The notes beneath the pieces were generated by a model. It had not been told where the DNA came from and did no database searches. It saw only the letters and a list, made by a program, of their open reading frames with translations. This document shows positions 1 to 5,605 of a stretch of DNA of 7,760 nucleotides, piece by piece. The stretch spans positions 1-7,760 of the forward strand of contig QFQY01000101.1 of assembly GCA_003248805.1 (NCBI GenBank). Direction: 5' to 3'. This stretch comes from Chelatococcus sp. (GTDB taxonomy: Bacteria > Pseudomonadota > Alphaproteobacteria > Rhizobiales > Beijerinckiaceae). Positions within the stretch are counted from its first letter, which is position 1. Every line of letters starts with the position of its first letter. Made by a program: the position numbers and the translations under genes.

Positions 1-209
1 TCCTGACCTTCATCCTGGCGATGAACGCCTATGCCACGCCGGTCCTGCTCGGCGGCCCGAAATTCCAGACCATGGGCCCCCTCGTCTACGGGCAGTTCGC
101 CCAGCAGAACAACTGGCCCTTCGGCGGCGCCATCTCCTTCATCCTGATGGCCGCGACGCTGCTGCTGACGGTCGCCGCCAATCTCATCGTGCAGAGGCGC
201 TACCGTTGA
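1..209 (+). CDS. ABC transporter permease, polyamine/spermidine type (C-terminal fragment)
   Basis: This is the C-terminal end of a gene that begins left of the window; the reading frame is open from base 3 to the TGA at 207-209, giving about 68 residues. The segment NAYATPVLLGGPKFQTMGPL followed by a WPFGGA turn and a last hydrophobic helix (about residues 45-63) ending in a basic tail (VQRRYR) matches the C-terminus of inner-membrane permeases of the PotB/PotC type. These import spermidine, putrescine or related small organic cations together with a periplasmic binding protein and an ATPase. The substrate cannot be read from this fragment. The family call rests on the sequence pattern only; the EAA loop that contacts the ATPase would lie upstream and is not visible. 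The other transporter genes are probably to the left. Confidence 0.72.
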   Translation, partial: LTFILAMNAYATPVLLGGPKFQTMGPLVYGQFAQQNNWPFGGAISFILMAATLLLTVAANLIVQRRYR

Positions 210-216
210 CCGGGTG

Positions 217-238
217 GGCCGCTCCGACTGGCGCGGCC
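217..238 (+). terminator. Possible terminator hairpin after the ABC permease
   Basis: A perfect 6-bp inverted repeat, GGCCGC (217-222) and GCGGCC (233-238) with a 10-base loop, lies 8 bases after the permease stop. No T-run follows, so an intrinsic terminator is only possible. In this GC context such short repeats also arise by chance. Confidence 0.3.
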
Positions 239-251
239 TCCCCCGACGCCC

Positions 252-257
252 TACAAT
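252..257 (+). promoter_or_regulatory. -10-like hexamer TACAAT directly upstream of the HIG1 gene
   Basis: TACAAT matches the sigma-70 -10 consensus at 5 of 6 positions and is an AT-rich island in GC-rich DNA. Its 3' end is six bases before the ATG at 264, so transcription would start at or next to the A of the start codon. No good -35 is seen at normal spacing (a TTGACC at 206-211 is 40 bases away), which limits confidence. Confidence 0.4.
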
Positions 258-263
258 CCGGGC

Positions 264-452
264 ATGAACATCACCTCCGCCCTCGTCCCGATCGCGGTCG
301 GCACCGTCGCCGTGGTGCTGGTGCTTGGCCTCGTCAACATGATGCGGGGCGGCAACCCGCAGCGCTCGCAACGGCTGATGCAGTGGCGCGTCAACCTGCA
401 GTTCCTCGCGATCATCGTCATCATGCTGGTCGTCTGGTTCCGCAGTGGCTGA
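264..452 (+). CDS. HIG1-domain / twin transmembrane protein
   Basis: A 62-residue membrane protein with two hydrophobic helices, about residues 4-25 and 43-59, joined by a short basic loop. The loop carries the pattern GLVNMMRGGNPQRSQRLMQW then RVNLQF, typical of the bacterial members of the HIG1 (hypoxia-induced gene 1) family, often annotated as twin transmembrane protein in Rhizobiales. In mitochondria HIG1 proteins attach to cytochrome c oxidase and respiratory supercomplexes; a respiratory role here is inferred from the family. The short length is complete for the family. The ATG at 264 is chosen because the loop and both helices follow it directly. There is no clear Shine-Dalgarno sequence, but a TACAAT hexamer ends six bases upstream, so a leaderless message is possible. 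Confidence 0.8.
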   Translation: MNITSALVPIAVGTVAVVLVLGLVNMMRGGNPQRSQRLMQWRVNLQFLAIIVIMLVVWFRSG

Positions 453-509
453 ACGGGCGCCGCGCCGCACTGTCCACAGCCGCTTTGCCGCAGGCGATCA
501 AGCCAACTC

Positions 510-536
510 ATTCACAAATAAAGTGAATTTGTTCAC
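510..536. promoter_or_regulatory. Overlapping inverted repeats, candidate operator
   Basis: An AT-rich patch in the 177-bp gap before the acyloxyacyl hydrolase gene holds three interlocking symmetric elements. ATTCAC (510-515) pairs with GTGAAT (523-528). GTGAA (523-527) pairs with TTCAC (532-536). ACAAAT (514-519) pairs with ATTTGT (527-532). TTCAC therefore occurs twice in direct orientation with one inverted copy between. The layout resembles a regulator-binding site, but it matches no operator I recognise. The rest of the 453-629 gap shows no convincing promoter. Confidence 0.4.
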
Positions 537-629
537 GCGCCGACCTTGCGTCAGCGCGACTGCCACATTCCCGACACAGGTCTGTGTGCTTCACTAACGC
601 CCGTTCGGTCCGAGAGACAAACGACTTTC

Positions 630-1226
630 ATGGTTCGCGTCGCGCTATCCCTGCTCGCCGGCTTGCTGGCGGCCTCGCCTTTGGTGGCCCGGGCGCAGTC
701 TCTCCCCGCCGGTGTCTCGAACTATGCCCCCGCGACGCAGTCTCCCTCATCCGCCTGGGAGGCCCGCTTCGGCGCCGGCTTCTCCAATCCCGGCGGCCGC
801 GAGGACGGTCTGGCCAATCTCGGCGCCGACCTGCTGACGCCGCGTGTCGCGACGCTCGACGATCGCTTCGCCGCCATGCTGGTTCCGCGCTTCAATCTCG
901 GCACCAGCCTCAACCTCAACGGCACCCGCTTCGCCTATGCCGGAGCGACCTGGACCTTCGACCTCGCCAGCAACGTCTTCCTGGAGGCCAGCCTCGGCGC
1001 GGCGGTCAACGACGGCAAGACCGGGGCGATCGTGCCCGACAACCGCCTGAGCCTGGGCTGCAACACGGGTGCGCGCGCCGCAGGCGCGCTCGGCTTCCGC
1101 CTCAGCGACCGCTGGAGCGTCGTCACCACCCTCGAGCATTTCAGCACGGCGGGCTGCTCCGACCGCACCGGCAACACGCCACGCGGCCCCGCCAATATCG
1201 GCGCGCGCCTCGGCTATACCTTCTGA
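630..1226 (+). CDS. Acyloxyacyl hydrolase, PagL-like lipid A deacylase family (outer membrane)
   Basis: A 198-residue exported protein. Residues 1-22 form a signal peptide (MVR, a Leu/Ala-rich core, then A-R-A before Gln23). The remainder has the alternating pattern of an outer-membrane beta-barrel and ends in Tyr-Thr-Phe, a typical barrel C-terminus. Near the end, LEHFSTAG (His170, Ser172) matches the His-x-Ser active site of PagL, which removes an ester-linked acyl chain from lipid A. The third catalytic residue, Glu, is not evident: by distance from the C-terminus its place is taken by Ala188/Asn189. Cys144 and Cys176 could form a disulfide. The ATG at 630 is preferred over an in-frame ATG at 546 because the signal peptide begins there. 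The family call is fairly firm; lipid A deacylase activity is inferred. Confidence 0.72.
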   Translation: MVRVALSLLAGLLAASPLVARAQSLPAGVSNYAPATQSPSSAWEARFGAGFSNPGGREDGLANLGADLLTPRVATLDDRFAAMLVPRFNLGTSLNLNGTRFAYAGATWTFDLASNVFLEASLGAAVNDGKTGAIVPDNRLSLGCNTGARAAGALGFRLSDRWSVVTTLEHFSTAGCSDRTGNTPRGPANIGARLGYTF

Positions 1227-1238
1227 ATCACACCGCAG

Positions 1239-1257
1239 CGGCCGGCGTGCCCGGCCG
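1239..1257 (+). terminator. GC hairpin after the acyloxyacyl hydrolase gene
   Basis: CGGCCGG (1239-1245) and CCGGCCG (1251-1257) form a perfect 7-bp stem with a 5-base loop, 12 bases after the stop codon. There is no T-run. The position between a stop codon and the candidate promoter of the next gene fits a terminator. Confidence 0.42.
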
Positions 1258-1307
1258 ATGGGCAGGCGATATCGCGTCGTCGCGCTTTCGTTGCGTCGAC
1301 GGCGCGC

Positions 1308-1313
1308 TATAAC
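1308..1313 (+). promoter_or_regulatory. -10-like hexamer TATAAC directly upstream of the adenosyltransferase
   Basis: TATAAC matches the -10 consensus at 5 of 6 positions and ends six bases before the ATG at 1320. No Shine-Dalgarno sequence lies between it and the start codon. The -35 is unclear; CTTTCG at 1285-1290 is at the right distance but matches poorly. Confidence 0.42.
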
Positions 1314-1319
1314 GTCGCG

Positions 1320-1901
1320 ATGGTCAAGCTCAACCGCATCTACACCCGCACCGGCGACGACGGCACGACCGGACTCACCTCCGGCCCGCGACGGCCGAAA
1401 TACGACCTTCGCGTCGAGGCCTATGGCACGGTCGACGAGACCAATGCCTGCATCGGCCTGGCGCGGCTGCACGCCGCGCTGGAAGACCCGGACATCGACG
1501 CGATGCTGGCGCGCATCAGCAACGACCTGTTCGATCTGGGGGCGGACCTGTCCACGCCCGACGATGGAAAGCCGCCGGCCTTCGAGCCTCTCCGGATCGT
1601 CCAGAGCCAGGTCGACCGGCTCGAGGCCGATATCGACGCCTTGAACGGAACGCTGCCCCCGCTACGCTCCTTCGTGCTGCCGGGAGGCACGCCGGCCGCG
1701 ACGCATCTCCATCTCGCGCGCACCGTGAGCCGCCGCGCCGAGCGGCTGGTCGCGGCACTCGCCGCCACGCCCGGGGAAGTCGTCGGCGCGCCGGCCCTGC
1801 GCTACCTCAATCGCCTCTCGGACCTTCTGTTCGTCGCCTCGCGCTATCTCAACGCCAAGGCTGCGGGCGACGTTCTCTGGGTGCCGGGGCAGAACCGTTA
1901 G
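1320..1901 (+). CDS. Cob(I)yrinic acid a,c-diamide / cob(I)alamin adenosyltransferase, PduO type
   Basis: A 193-residue cytoplasmic enzyme that moves the 5'-deoxyadenosyl group of ATP onto cob(I)alamin or its precursor to make coenzyme B12. It belongs to the PduO/MMAB (human) fold, not the CobA/BtuR fold. Visible family motifs are YTRTGDDGTTGL (residues 8-19, ATP-binding N-terminus), VEAYGTVDETNACIGLAR (32-49), FDLGADLSTP, SFVLPGG with the following helix to Arg142 (117-142), and RYLNRLSDLLFVASRYLN (161-178), which carries conserved active-site Arg and Asp residues. The length is normal. The gene is followed after 12 bases by the rhomboid gene, so the two are probably cotranscribed. The cofactor would serve mutases such as methylmalonyl-CoA mutase, which is consistent with the acyl-CoA genes downstream. 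No ribosome-binding site is visible. Confidence 0.93.
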   Translation: MVKLNRIYTRTGDDGTTGLTSGPRRPKYDLRVEAYGTVDETNACIGLARLHAALEDPDIDAMLARISNDLFDLGADLSTPDDGKPPAFEPLRIVQSQVDRLEADIDALNGTLPPLRSFVLPGGTPAATHLHLARTVSRRAERLVAALAATPGEVVGAPALRYLNRLSDLLFVASRYLNAKAAGDVLWVPGQNR

Positions 1902-1913
1902 GACGGGTGCGCG

Positions 1914-2609
1914 ATGTTCGTTCCGCTTCATGACGGTGTCCCGCTGCGCTTCATGCGCACGCCCTATGTCACCTATCTGCTGATCGGCGCCTGCATCCTC
2001 ATCCAGCTCGGTCTCTGGTTCGTGCCGACCGGCGAAGGGTCGATCGCGATCATGGCCGGTTTCGGCATGATCCCGTCCGTGCTGTTCGGCACCGCCGAGC
2101 TCCCGGGCGAGCTGGTGCGCCTGCCCGCATGGCTGACGCCCGTCAGCTCCGTGCTGATCCATGCGAGCTTCGCCCATCTCGTCGGCAACATGCTGTTCCT
2201 CTGGGTCTTCGGCGACAATGTCGAGGATGCGATGGGCCATGCCCGCTTCCTCCTGTTCTTCTTTCTCTGCGCGCTGGGGGGCGCCCTGCTGCACGCGGCG
2301 ACGAACCCCGCCTCCGACCAGCCGCTCGTCGGCGCCTCGGGCGCCATTTCCGGCGTCATCGCCGCCTATCTGATGCTGTATCCCCAGGTCCGGATCTGGG
2401 GTCTGGCCTTCAAATGGATTCCGCTGCACCTGCCGGCGATCTATGTGCTCGGCGCCTGGATCATGCTGCAGCTGGCCGCCGCGTTCTTCGATCCGCAGGG
2501 CAATATCGGCTGGTGGGCGCATCTCGGAGGCCTCGCGACCGGGGCCGCGCTGACGCCGCTTTTCGTCCACCGCAGCGTGCCGCTGTTCGGGCGCGCCGCG
2601 CGCGGCTGA
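1914..2609 (+). CDS. Rhomboid family intramembrane serine protease
   Basis: A 231-residue polytopic inner-membrane protein that should cleave transmembrane substrates within the bilayer. The rhomboid hallmarks are intact: HASFAHLVGNMLFLWVFG (residues 83-100, with His83, His88 and Asn92 near the oxyanion site), GASGAISG with the catalytic Ser142, and AHLGG with the catalytic His203. About six helices are apparent, with an amphipathic loop between the first and second (about residues 40-76). The protein should therefore be active and is not an iRhom-like pseudoprotease. AGGACGGG just after the upstream stop is a suitable ribosome-binding site for the ATG at 1914. The 12-base gap implies co-expression with the adenosyltransferase. 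The natural substrate is unknown and nothing in the sequence identifies it. Confidence 0.93.
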   Translation: MFVPLHDGVPLRFMRTPYVTYLLIGACILIQLGLWFVPTGEGSIAIMAGFGMIPSVLFGTAELPGELVRLPAWLTPVSSVLIHASFAHLVGNMLFLWVFGDNVEDAMGHARFLLFFFLCALGGALLHAATNPASDQPLVGASGAISGVIAAYLMLYPQVRIWGLAFKWIPLHLPAIYVLGAWIMLQLAAAFFDPQGNIGWWAHLGGLATGAALTPLFVHRSVPLFGRAARG

Positions 2610-2690
2610 CAGGGCCGCGGCGACGGCATGACGCACCGGCCGGCGGCCTCCTCAGAATAGTTCCAGATGGGACGGCAACCGATGCGCTGC

Positions 2691-2708
2691 CACGGCCGGG
2701 CCGCCGTG
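2691..2708 (+). terminator. Weak hairpin in the rhomboid-etfB gap
   Basis: CACGGC (2691-2696) and GCCGTG (2703-2708) form a 6-bp stem with a 6-base loop about 80 bases after the rhomboid stop, just ahead of a TTGACA element. No T-run follows. It may end the rhomboid transcript. The rest of the 223-bp gap has no convincing gene. Confidence 0.28.
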
Positions 2709-2717
2709 AACACGGCG

Positions 2718-2747
2718 TTGACAAGCGCGAAGCGCCATCGTTACGGT
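2718..2747 (+). promoter_or_regulatory. Candidate sigma-70 promoter of the etf operon
   Basis: A perfect -35 TTGACA (2718-2723) is followed after 18 bases by TACGGT (2742-2747), which keeps the key T, A and final T of the -10 but is otherwise weak. Transcription would start near 2754, giving a leader of roughly 80 bases before etfB. Confidence 0.45.
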
Positions 2748-2832
2748 CCCCGCGCATTCCAGCCGAAGGCCGCGATGCCGCCGTGCCGCCCTCCGGCGCA
2801 CGGTCTCGGTCGCATCTCTTCTGAACGGTGAT

Positions 2833-3588
2833 ATGACGATGAAGATACTGGTGCCCGTGAAGCGGGTCGTCGACTACAACGTGAAGATCCGCGTGAAGGC
2901 CGACGGCTCGGGCGTCGAACTCGCGAACGTGAAGATGTCGATGAATCCCTTCGACGAGATCGCGGTCGAAGAAGCGCTTCGCCTGAAGGAAGCCGGCAAG
3001 GCGACCGAGGTGGTCGTGGTCTCGATCGGCCCGGCGCAGGCGGCCGAGACCATCCGCACGGGTCTGGCGATGGGCGCCGATCGCGGCATCCTCGTCAAGG
3101 TCGACGGCACGGTCGAGCCGCTGGCGGTCGCCAAGCTGCTGAAGAAGGTGGTCGAGCAGGAAGCTCCCGGCCTCGTCATTCTCGGCAAGCAGGCGATCGA
3201 CGACGACTGCAACCAGACCGGCCAGATGCTCGCCGCCCTGCTGGGCTGGCCACAGGGCACGTTTGCCTCCAAGGTCGAGCTCTCCGCGGATGGCGTGGAC
3301 GTCACCCGCGAGGTCGACGGCGGCCTGCAGACGGTCTCCCTCAAGCTGCCCGCGATCGTGACGACCGATCTGCGCCTGAACGAGCCGCGCTACGCCTCGC
3401 TGCCCAACATCATGAAGGCGAAGAAGAAGCCGCTCGACGAGACCTCCGCCGAGACGCTCGGCGTCGATGTCGCCCCGCGCTTGAAGGTCCTGAAGACCGT
3501 CGAGCCCGCCGGCCGCTCGGCCGGCGTGAAGGTCGCCTCCGTCGCCGAACTCGTCTCCAAGCTCAAGAACGAAGCGGGGGTGCTGTGA
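2833..3588 (+). CDS. etfB: Electron transfer flavoprotein subunit beta
   Basis: A 251-residue cytoplasmic protein, the beta half of the FAD/AMP-containing heterodimer that accepts electrons from acyl-CoA and related dehydrogenases and passes them to ETF:quinone oxidoreductase. The N-terminus KILVPVKRVVDYNVKIRVK and the segments MSMNPFDEIAVEEALRLKE (about 35-53) and LGKQAIDDDCNQTGQMLA (about 117-134, AMP site) are typical. TTDLRLNEPRYASLPNIMKA (177-196) is the ETF-beta signature. It contains the recognition loop: Leu190 corresponds to the human anchor Leu195, and Lys195/Lys198 to the human lysines 200/203. The in-frame ATG at 2839 gives 249 residues and may be the true start; upstream GGTGAT is closer to 2833. 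The stop overlaps the etfA start, so subunit synthesis is probably coupled. Confidence 0.97.
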   Translation: MTMKILVPVKRVVDYNVKIRVKADGSGVELANVKMSMNPFDEIAVEEALRLKEAGKATEVVVVSIGPAQAAETIRTGLAMGADRGILVKVDGTVEPLAVAKLLKKVVEQEAPGLVILGKQAIDDDCNQTGQMLAALLGWPQGTFASKVELSADGVDVTREVDGGLQTVSLKLPAIVTTDLRLNEPRYASLPNIMKAKKKPLDETSAETLGVDVAPRLKVLKTVEPAGRSAGVKVASVAELVSKLKNEAGVL

Positions 3589-4532
3589 TGGCCACGCTGC
3601 TGATCGCCGAACACGACAACGTCTCGGTCAAGGACGCCACCGCCAAGGCCCTGACCGCCGCCAGGGCGCTGGGCGCGCCGGTCCATGTCCTCGTCGCCGG
3701 CCAGGGCGCGAAGGCCGCCGCCGACGCCGCCGCCCGGCTCGAAGGCGTCGAGAAGGTGCTGCTCGCGGATGACGCGGCCTATGGCCATGCGCTCGCCGAG
3801 CCGCTCGCCGCGCTGGTCGCCAAGCTCGCCGCCGGCTACGACGCCGTGGTCGCGCCCTCGACCACGACCGGCAAGAACGTGCTGCCGCGCGTCGCCGCCC
3901 TGCTCGACGTGATGCAGGTCTCGGATGTGATGAAGGTCGTCTCGCCCGACACCTTCGAGCGCCCGGTCTATGCCGGCAACGCGATCCAGACCGTGCAGGC
4001 GACCGACGCCAAGAAGCTGCTGACGGTCCGCACCGCCTCCTTCCAGGCCACCGGCGAAGGCGGCTCGGCTCCGGTCGAGACGGTCGGCGCCGCGGAGAAT
4101 CCCGGCCTCTCGACCTTTAAGGGCGAGGAGGTCGCGAAGTCCGACCGTCCGGAGCTGGCTTCCGCGAAGATCATCGTCTCGGGCGGCCGCGCGCTCGGCT
4201 CGGCCGAGAATTTCACCAAGGTGATCGAGCCCGTCGCCGACAAGCTCGGCGCCGCCATGGGCGCGTCGCGCGCGGCGGTCGATGCCGGCTACGCTCCCAA
4301 CGACTGGCAGGTCGGCCAGACCGGCAAGGTGGTGGCGCCCGAGCTCTATGTCGCGGTCGGCATCTCCGGCGCGATCCAGCACCTCGCCGGCATGAAGGAC
4401 TCCAAGGTCATCGTCGCGATCAACAAGGACGAAGAGGCGCCGATCTTCCAGATCGCCGACTACGGCCTCGTCGGCGATCTCTTCGCCATCATGCCCGAGC
4501 TCGAAGCGGAACTCGCCAAAGCCGGCAAGTGA
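3588..4532 (+). CDS. etfA: Electron transfer flavoprotein subunit alpha
   Basis: A 314-residue partner of EtfB that holds most of the FAD site. The N-terminal domain (about residues 1-185) has the ETF alpha/beta fold. The C-terminal FAD domain begins near SGGRALGSAENF, where Arg201 corresponds by motif to the flavin-contacting human Arg249. It includes LYVAVGISGAIQHLAGMKDS and the following residues up to Asn279 (253-279), the ETF-alpha signature. The ATG at 3588 overlaps the etfB TGA by one base (TGATG); a GTG one codon upstream is possible but less likely. A GCGGGGG stretch inside the end of etfB can serve as ribosome-binding site. Length and domains are normal. The close overlap supports equal expression of both subunits. 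Confidence 0.97.
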   Translation: MATLLIAEHDNVSVKDATAKALTAARALGAPVHVLVAGQGAKAAADAAARLEGVEKVLLADDAAYGHALAEPLAALVAKLAAGYDAVVAPSTTTGKNVLPRVAALLDVMQVSDVMKVVSPDTFERPVYAGNAIQTVQATDAKKLLTVRTASFQATGEGGSAPVETVGAAENPGLSTFKGEEVAKSDRPELASAKIIVSGGRALGSAENFTKVIEPVADKLGAAMGASRAAVDAGYAPNDWQVGQTGKVVAPELYVAVGISGAIQHLAGMKDSKVIVAINKDEEAPIFQIADYGLVGDLFAIMPELEAELAKAGK

Positions 4533-4538
4533 CGCCGG
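4522..4538 (+). repeat. Small inverted repeat across the etfA stop codon
   Basis: CCGGC (4522-4526) and GCCGG (4534-4538) form a 5-bp stem whose 7-base loop contains the etfA TGA. It is the first of three successive hairpins between etfA and the dehydrogenase gene. It could be chance in this composition. Confidence 0.3.
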
Positions 4539-4560
4539 GCGAAGGTCGCTGAACCCATAG

Positions 4561-4580
4561 GCGGACCGGCCTCCGGCCGC
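4561..4580 (+). repeat. Hairpin downstream of etfA
   Basis: GCGG-A-CCGG (4561-4569) pairs with CCGGCCGC (4573-4580) as an 8-bp GC stem with one bulged A and a CCT loop. Its left arm GCGGACC (4561-4567) is also complementary to GGTCCGC (4608-4614) in the next hairpin, so the two structures could compete. Confidence 0.4.
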
Positions 4581-4589
4581 CCGTCGTTA

Positions 4590-4613
4590 CGGACCGCCCC
4601 ATGGGGCGGTCCG
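4590..4613 (+). terminator. Strong palindromic hairpin after etfA, probable terminator
   Basis: A perfect 24-base palindrome has arms CGGACCGCCC (4590-4599) and GGGCGGTCCG (4604-4613) around CATG. It would fold into a very stable 10-bp stem with a 4-base loop. It is followed by a C-rich stretch, not by Ts, so it could be a terminator, a pause or an mRNA-stabilising 3' structure. It lies 57 bases after the etfA stop and ends 49 bases before the dehydrogenase start. Confidence 0.55.
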
Positions 4614-4662
4614 CTCCCCGCCTCCCCGCGAGGCGCAAGCAATAGCCCGGATGGATCGGAAC

Positions 4663-5547
4663 ATGTCGGACCACGCGATCAGGACGATCGGCATCATCGG
4701 TGCGGGTCAGATGGGCAACGGCATCGCCCATGTCGCGGCGGTCGCCGGTTTCGACGTGAAGCTTCACGACGTCGCCGAGGAACGCATCAAGTCCGCGCTT
4801 GCGACGATCGACGGCAACATGGCGCGCCAGGTCGCCAAGGGCGTGATCGCCGACGATATCCGCCGCGGCGCCATGGCGAAGATCGCCGCCGCGCCCAGGC
4901 TCGAGGACTTCGGCGACTGCGACATCGTCATCGAGGCCGCGACGGAGAACGAGGAGGTCAAGCGCAAGATCTTCACCTCCGTATGCCCCCACATCAAGCC
5001 GACCGCGATTCTGGCCTCGAACACCTCGTCGATCTCGATCACGCGGCTGGCCGCCGCGACCGACCGGCCCGAGCGCTTCATCGGCATCCATTTCATGAAC
5101 CCGGTCCCGCTGATGCAGCTCGTCGAGCTGATCCGCGGCATCGCGACCGACGACCAGACCTTCGAGCTGTCCAAGGACCTGGTCGCCAAGCTCCACAAGA
5201 CCGTGTCGGTCTCGGAGGATTTCCCGGCCTTCATCGTCAACCGCATCCTGCTGCCGATGATCAACGAGGCCGTCTACACGCTCTATGAGGGCGTCGGCTC
5301 CGTCGATGCGATCGACACCGCCATGCGGCTCGGCGCGAACCATCCGATGGGACCGCTCCAGCTCGCCGACTTCATCGGCCTCGACACCTGCCTTTCGGTG
5401 ATGCAGGTGCTCCATGACGGCCTGGCCGATTCCAAATATCGCCCCTGCCCGCTGCTGGTGAAATATGTCGAGGCCGGCTGGCTCGGCCGCAAGACCAAGC
5501 GCGGTTTCTACGATTATCGCGGCGAAAAGCCCGTTCCGACGCGCTGA
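4663..5547 (+). CDS. hbd: 3-hydroxybutyryl-CoA dehydrogenase
   Basis: A 294-residue cytoplasmic enzyme that interconverts 3-hydroxybutyryl-CoA and acetoacetyl-CoA with NAD(P). The N-terminal Rossmann domain has IGIIGAGQMGNGIAHV (GxGxxG at 13-18) and an Asp after the second strand (LHDVAEERI). All four active-site residues of short-chain hydroxyacyl-CoA dehydrogenases are present at the expected spacing: Ser122 (SNTSS), His143 (GIHFMNPVP), Glu155 and Asn193 (FPAFIVNR). The C-terminal helical dimerisation domain ends with GRKTKRGFYDYRGEKPVPTR. There is no fused crotonase domain, so it is the single-function form. The ATG at 4663 gives the usual family length; an in-frame ATG at 4651 would add four residues, and neither has a strong ribosome-binding site. 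It follows etfBA, consistent with a shared role in short-chain acyl-CoA or polyhydroxybutyrate metabolism. Confidence 0.95.
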   Translation: MSDHAIRTIGIIGAGQMGNGIAHVAAVAGFDVKLHDVAEERIKSALATIDGNMARQVAKGVIADDIRRGAMAKIAAAPRLEDFGDCDIVIEAATENEEVKRKIFTSVCPHIKPTAILASNTSSISITRLAAATDRPERFIGIHFMNPVPLMQLVELIRGIATDDQTFELSKDLVAKLHKTVSVSEDFPAFIVNRILLPMINEAVYTLYEGVGSVDAIDTAMRLGANHPMGPLQLADFIGLDTCLSVMQVLHDGLADSKYRPCPLLVKYVEAGWLGRKTKRGFYDYRGEKPVPTR

Positions 5548-5548
5548 A

Positions 5549-5563
5549 GCCCCGGATCGGGGC
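5549..5563 (+). terminator. Probable terminator hairpin after hbd
   Basis: GCCCCG (5549-5554) and CGGGGC (5558-5563) form a 6-bp stem with a GAT loop, starting one base after the TGA. There is no T-run. The position favours transcription termination or mRNA end protection. Confidence 0.42.
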
Positions 5564-5605
5564 CGCCTCAGCCCCGTCATTCCCCAAGGTGACCATCCCG
5601 GAACA

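Noticed and set aside
546..629. N-terminal extension of the acyloxyacyl hydrolase from the ATG at 546
   Set aside because: It would place 28 polar residues with two Cys before a clear signal peptide, which would block export.
584..1312. Plus-strand open frame of 242 codons overlapping the acyloxyacyl hydrolase gene
   Set aside because: It is a +1 shadow with an Arg-rich product. The true frame has a signal peptide, a barrel pattern and the HFS motif.
1662..2636. Minus-strand open frame of 324 codons over the rhomboid gene
   Set aside because: It is antisense to a protein with intact rhomboid catalytic motifs, and its translation looks like non-coding GC-rich sequence.
2629..2661. Ten-codon reading frame after the rhomboid gene, a possible leader peptide for etfBA
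   Set aside because: It lies upstream of the candidate etf promoter, has no good ribosome-binding site and no regulatory codon run.
3390..4382. Minus-strand open frame of 330 codons over etfA
   Set aside because: It lies wholly antisense to etfB/etfA, is Gly/Arg/Asp-rich and has no motif.
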